Assembly: GCA_051294375.1 (NCBI GenBank)
Contig: CM119268.1
Span: 11,905,585-11,969,584, forward strand
Reading direction: 5' to 3'
Source: Paraspadella gotoi
Taxonomy: Eukaryota > Chaetognatha
Length of the DNA stretch: 64,000 nt
The position numbers were made by a program, and so were the translations under genes. The notes beneath the pieces are model-generated. The model was not told the origin of the DNA. It worked only from the letters and a program-made list of their open reading frames with translations, and did no database searches. This document shows, piece by piece, positions 58,793 to 64,000 of the stretch (positions within the stretch are counted from its first letter, which is position 1; every line of letters starts with the position of its first letter).

Positions 58793-61017
58793 CAGCGCTG
58801 GACAAAAGCGCTTCAATTTCGTTTGAAGGCAGAACAAAAAAAAGTGAAACTTTCTTGAGCAAAAAGAAAGATTTTTGCATCTAATGACCGAGATCTGCAA
58901 GATTTCGACTCGGAGCCATGAAGCGTTGCCCCCCACCACCAAGTTTTAGGAACGCCATTGTTATTCACGTGATGCAAGAAGACAGCACAAGCACGCACCT
59001 CCAAATCCAGAGGATGACAAAATGCAGATGGTGTAGGTGAGAAAGAAACACTTTCTAAATTACATAAAAACTCTTATAATATAGTCTAAGTTATGAGTAT
59101 TGAAGTATCCATAATTAGTCGATTATTATTATTCTGATATTCTTGACATCCTGAGTTTAATAAACCAAATTTGAACAACGATGTCCGTTAATCTCCAATC
59201 AGAAAACAATGGTTAAGTAAAAAAAAAAAGAAAGCGCTTCAGCGCTGAAGCTTTTGAATGAGCGAGCCCGATGTCATATGTCAGAAACCAAGCCCAAGGC
59301 TCGTTAGCATTAATTCCCAATCCAAAATGAAATTTGCTTTGTAGGGACTCACCTCAGCTAAGCATTAGCAGTGCAGGCTTTCCAAGGAATACAAATTCCA
59401 TGAATTTCAATAAGTATAGATTTTTGAGCCAAAGCATGTTATTAAGAACTAAAACAAAATAGTATTCAAATATTTATAACTCCCTTCCTATAATAAAATC
59501 AGCACCTTAAAATCTTTTTTTTTTTCCTGATATTTTTTTCTATGCATAGACATAGTCACATTGATAAGATTCTTTTGAATTCAGATAATTCCAAACGTCG
59601 TTTGTTCAGCGCTGCAGAGAGCAGCAGCTTGTAAGAGAACCGTCCATAAAACGCTGCCAAAGACACTGGCCGGCAAGGCGATGTGTCATAGTAATATGAT
59701 AAGTACACGCTGCCAAGCCTGATGCCTATACAAGATTGGACACAGCGCTGCCTATGATGCTGCGTAGCCACTAGATCGTTGTTGGTTTTGAGCATTTTGT
59801 TTGAACATTTGCGCATGCACTGGCAGCGCATTGCCTTTCTTCAAAGAAGAAAGAAAGTAAGAATAGAAATCCCCATAAAAAAAAAACTGAATGGGGGAAA
59901 AATAATAGAAAGCGTGCACTCCTTATTTAAAATCTTTTTCCTTAAAATGACTTTTTTTGTAGAATGAAGGTTAAAGATTATCCTCTTTCTGATAAAGGTT
60001 TCACTTTCTCGTTCTTAGAACTCCGTGAACAAAGATTGTACTTTAGAAGTCCTCCCGACAAGTTAAATAAGTTACATTAAATTTAGTGCTTCCGATCATG
60101 TATAATAAAAAATAAAAACATTTCACTATTTTAAAGCTTCTTTAAAGTGATTTCTTCAAAAATTAAATTCAACGAATTTAAAAAATATCTTTCCAAAAAG
60201 AACTTAACCAGAAATTTCTAAGAAGTCATCGCTGACGTGCTCTGCGAGGCAAAGGGACTAGAGGTTTGGACGCTGCAGCCAAGTGCTGTCCTCCTGCCAC
60301 GCCTACAGTCACTGACAATGACGCTGGAGCCTCGTAACTATTCTTGATGCTGCAATTGCTGTACCAGTCTCAGCGGGACCTGGAATGTTGGCCGGCCTCT
60401 TTAAATGTTTTTGGCAGAGCTTTACATTCGTTCAAGGTGGACTATACTTTGTTAGCCATATTCTATACTTTATTGGAATAAAAAGCGAAGAGAAATCAAG
60501 TTTCCGTTTTTTTTTTAACTTAAGACCAAAAAAAAGGAATTCATTTCTTCGAATCTCTTGTGATTCGATTAATGTTGTTTTCAGCGCTGAATTTCCCACA
60601 CTCTTTGTTTCAATAAAATAGTAGTGCGTAATGGGTCAACCAATCGCATTTGGCAACAAAAAACCATTTCATTTGCAGAATGATTGATGACGCTCGTTTA
60701 ACATATCACACCACATTTACGATGACTAATGCAATGGGTAAAGCGCCAAAAAACTTAACCCTCTACCAAACTTTCAGAAGCAATGTACCTGAAAGTATTC
60801 AGCGTTTGCAGCACTTGCTTTGTTCGAGCGTTTTTTTTTCTCCCACAAAATAAAATTCGAAATTAATCGTTTTTTTCTAAATTCATTCCAAACTTATAAA
60901 AAAATTTTAAAATTAGAATATTCGTTTAAAATTTCCAAAAATCTTTTTTGAAGGTCTAAAGTTCAAATTCTAACCTATTTTGAACCTTTAAAATTGAAGT
61001 GAATATCTTCAGCGCTG
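58793..61017 (-). repeat. CAGCGCTG palindrome cluster (right arm)
   Basis: Exact copies at 58793-58800, 59240-59247, 59607-59614, 59743-59750, 60582-60589 and 61010-61017 mirror the left-arm cluster. Confidence 0.85.
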
Positions 61018-61414
61018 CAACATTTAGCCTTTCTACGTAAAACAAGCGTATATTTTCTCCAACGCAGGGGCCATGGACAACCATTTTTAAAATTTTAAAA
61101 ATTCCAAGCATTTTAATATAACTGTATTCATTATTCTTTAAGTTTTTCCAAACAAACTACAATGTAAGTAATTAAATATTAATTAAGCTTGAAATTGTCT
61201 TTATATTTTCAAAATTCATTCTATTTTTTAAACATTGTATACATACAAACATACATTATTGATTCAGACTTTAATTCTCGTTTCTAAATGTACATCCATA
61301 ATTACTTCTTATTTGAAATACTCTTTACCAATTATTCTGTTTAAAGAATTCGTAGATACCTACAATTTGATTCAGATTCCTTGTTTTGGTTTTATATCAA
61401 TTCACACTCCCCGT

Positions 61415-61441
61415 TTATTATTATTATTATTATTATATATA

Positions 61442-61472
<31 letters not shown>

Positions 61473-61492
61473 TATTATTATTATTATTATTA
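61415..61492 (-). repeat. (ATT)n repeat in right arm
   Basis: Counterpart of the left-arm (AAT)n tract, with small differences in unit order. Confidence 0.95.
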
Positions 61493-61781
61493 GCAACTTA
61501 CGAGGAGAGAGATTACATGGTTAAGATAGACTATTAAAAATCTTAAAAGACTAATTCAACAAAAATTAAAAATGTTTTCAAGTGATAAATATTTTTTTTA
61601 TTTTTAATTGGACTTTCACTCTAGGCCAAGACACAACATACAAAATAACATATAATACAAACATAACTAGAAGGAAAACTCCTTGGCCAATGGAGTAAAA
61701 GAAGCGGGATGATAACTCACGCTTTACGTCGGCTCTAACTGCGTGACTCTCTCTGTCTCTGTCTCACCCTGATCTTCTCTT

Positions 61782-61821
<40 letters not shown>

Positions 61822-62561
61822 CTGCTTCTCTCTTCGTCCCACTCCCTAGATATTCTTGAGTGCGTCGTCTGGAAGTCTTCGACCTCGAGATCCACGTCGT
61901 CATCCTCGTCGTCACTATTATCGTCGTCGTCCGTTTCAACGAGCGTCGTCGTCGTCGTCGTCGTTCGTATATTCGTTGCTTTGGACCTTGCTGTTGTCCG
62001 TTGGAATCGTAAATGGCATCAGCTTTTATAAATTAGTTTAGTATTAATTAGTTGCGAGACCGTGGTCCTAATAACGCCAAGGTCAGACATTGATCCCTCA
62101 CTGGCAACTTTTATACGAGTATCAGAGATTTTTAAAACATCAAGTTCGAATTTGCATCCTTGTTTTTGTCGCTTTCTCATTGCACGAATGGAAATTTGAA
62201 AAGTAAAACGTTAATGGAAAAAAGAGTTACGAAAGTTTGAGAGTCAACGTAAATACGTTTATCTTTAGTCATTAGAATACTGGTTGGAGAGTTCAGCTCA
62301 TGAAATACGAGGTTTAAATAAATCGAATCTCACAAAAAGTACAATAGAGAATTAGAAAAAAAAATAGCAACGACGAGTGAGTCTTTTTCTTGAGGCCAAA
62401 TCGGTATTGGTGTCACCGCCCTTTCGCTTCCATGAATAGGAAACAATCGTTTATGTCTTATTTACGATTATCCGATTTATGAGGCTGAAGGCTCGTAAAA
62501 GTCTCTCTCTCATTCTCTCTTTCTGTCTGCTTCTCTCTCTCTCTCTCTCTCTCTCATCTCT

Positions 62562-62622
<61 letters not shown>

Positions 62623-63065
62623 TATGAGCTCGTCAAGTCAAGTTCAATAAAAACTCTAGATGTAGTTCCATCCTCGGACCAATTACTTCAAAACGTCAAA
62701 ACAAATCCGATCAGGAAAGATTAAAAAAAAAATTTAAAAACTCGGCGCTCGTTTTTAATTTTCACTTTCCACTCACCACCGCTCTGGCGAATTAAGTTCG
62801 GACGCGAGGAAGAAAACAAAAGTTGTCGATAGTAATGGAAAGTTTTGACCTAAATCTTCAAGGTTACGAAGGGTTAAGTCAACTCTGAAAAACAACAAAA
62901 GGACGCTAAACAAAAAAACCTATAATTCCAAACAAAAAAAAAAAGAAAAAAAAGAGAGAAAACTCAATGAATTTTCTTTCTTTTTTTTGGCTAGAAGGTC
63001 TGGCGTTCGAATCCTCGAGAGGGTCTGTCGACGAGCGAGCGCTCGAGGGAAAAAAACGGGACTAT

Positions 63066-63152
<87 letters not shown>

Positions 63153-63344
63153 AGAGAGAGAAAGAGGAAAAATGAAAGGCGAAATTAGGCGAAGCCATTT
63201 CACGGCTCTTCATGAATGGAATAAATGGCACCGACGACGGTAGATATTTTCCCCCACAACTTTCCATCGTATGTGAACCGTTGACCAAATTTTGGACTAA
63301 AGCTTCCGTTTTTTTCATAAAGGGAAACGATGGCAGCGAGGGAA

Positions 63345-63505
63345 AGTCGTCAGAGATGGCAAAAAGAAAAGACGGCAAAGTCATCAGAGATGGCAGAATG
63401 GGAAAGGCGGTAAGTCATCAGAGATGGCAGAAAGCTAAAGCCGGCAAAGTAGTCAGAGATTACAGAAAGGGAAAGCAAAGCCATCAGAGATGGCAGAAAT
63501 TGAGC
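63345..63505 (-). repeat. Minisatellite in right arm
   Basis: Units contain CATCAGAGATGGCAGAA and GGGAAAGGCGG; inverted counterpart of 47655-47825. Confidence 0.85.
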
Positions 63506-64000
63506 AAAACTACTCTTCTTTCATTACGTTTCTTGGTTTAAAATATAATTTATTTCTTCATTTTCAAAACCGGATTCATACAGATGATACCATCTCATTT
63601 AAGGTTTTTTTTTTTTTCTTTTTTCGTTCTGTTAATTTAAATATTTATATTTTGTTGAATTGTAAACTGTACAATTTATGCGTTTATCTGTAATGCTGTA
63701 TGCCCTTTTGAATGTACTGTTTCAACTAATAGTTGTAAACGAATAAAACACATATATTAAGGAGAGATATTTTATCAAGGATGACGAATCCTAAATCACC
63801 GATCGTCTATGACGTCATTGATCACTGATCACATCAATGATCACAGCGACGGTGAATTGACTCTCCTTCTCTCTCCCTCCGACCGGCGTCGACTTGTCAC
63901 CCAAGCCTTTTGTGTTCTCGACCCAAAAATGACGGCTCGGAGGATCACGTGAACCGAATGGCGGTGAAAGGTCACGTGACCAGGGAAAATCTCGGTGACC

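Larger units (their letters stand above)
58123..64000 (-). repeat. Right arm of large inverted repeat
   Basis: This is the reverse complement of 47312-53068 and continues to the end of the window. It is about 120 bp longer over the shared part, largely from microsatellite differences. It resolves the sequence opposite the 25-N gap of the left arm and shows almost nothing missing there, so that gap is probably artificial. Confidence 0.95.

Overview
This is a window of an animal genome, probably an invertebrate; I cannot name the taxon. The evidence is spliced genes with GT-AG introns, one of which encodes ninein, a centriolar protein family of animals. Intergenic and intronic DNA is AT-rich and unusually full of (CT)n/(GA)n and (CGA/TCG)n microsatellites and of long one-strand purine or pyrimidine tracts. 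Eight N runs mark assembly gaps.

Layout. 1-12.6 kb: no gene I can support; microsatellites, a gapped purine-rich tandem repeat (6.4-7.4 kb) and a hAT-like MITE with terminal inverted repeats and an 8-bp target duplication (9341-9851). 12.7-40.4 kb: one large plus-strand gene for a ninein/ninein-like protein. I traced 31 exons whose phases join, except for one break between exons 3 and 4, where an exon is probably missing. EF-hands occupy the N-terminus, followed by more than 2,000 residues of coiled coil and a C-terminus that matches the ninein end. The total is about 2,890 codons, longer than vertebrate ninein.

Two minus-strand genes appear to sit inside ninein introns. At 29462-30944 is a five-exon orthologue of CIBAR1/FAM92, a BAR-domain ciliary protein. 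It has an RFX X-box about 180 bp upstream of its start and a one-base frameshift in exon 3. At 33543-34410 is a candidate two-exon gene for an unrecognised 87-residue helical protein. Its intron holds a tRNA-derived SINE.

40.4-47.3 kb: no gene; an 18-bp minisatellite, TTAATT-rich DNA and RFX-like palindromes. 47.3-64.0 kb: a large inverted repeat, with arms 47312-53068 and 58123-64000 (the right arm runs off the window) around a spacer of about 5 kb. The arms carry matching microsatellites, a 30-odd-bp minisatellite, an acidic reading frame and a cluster of the 8-base palindrome CAGCGCTG.

Functionally, ninein anchors microtubules at the mother centriole and CIBAR1 acts at the ciliary base. 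The nesting therefore puts two centriole/cilium genes in one locus, and the X-box suggests ciliary regulation of at least the inner gene.
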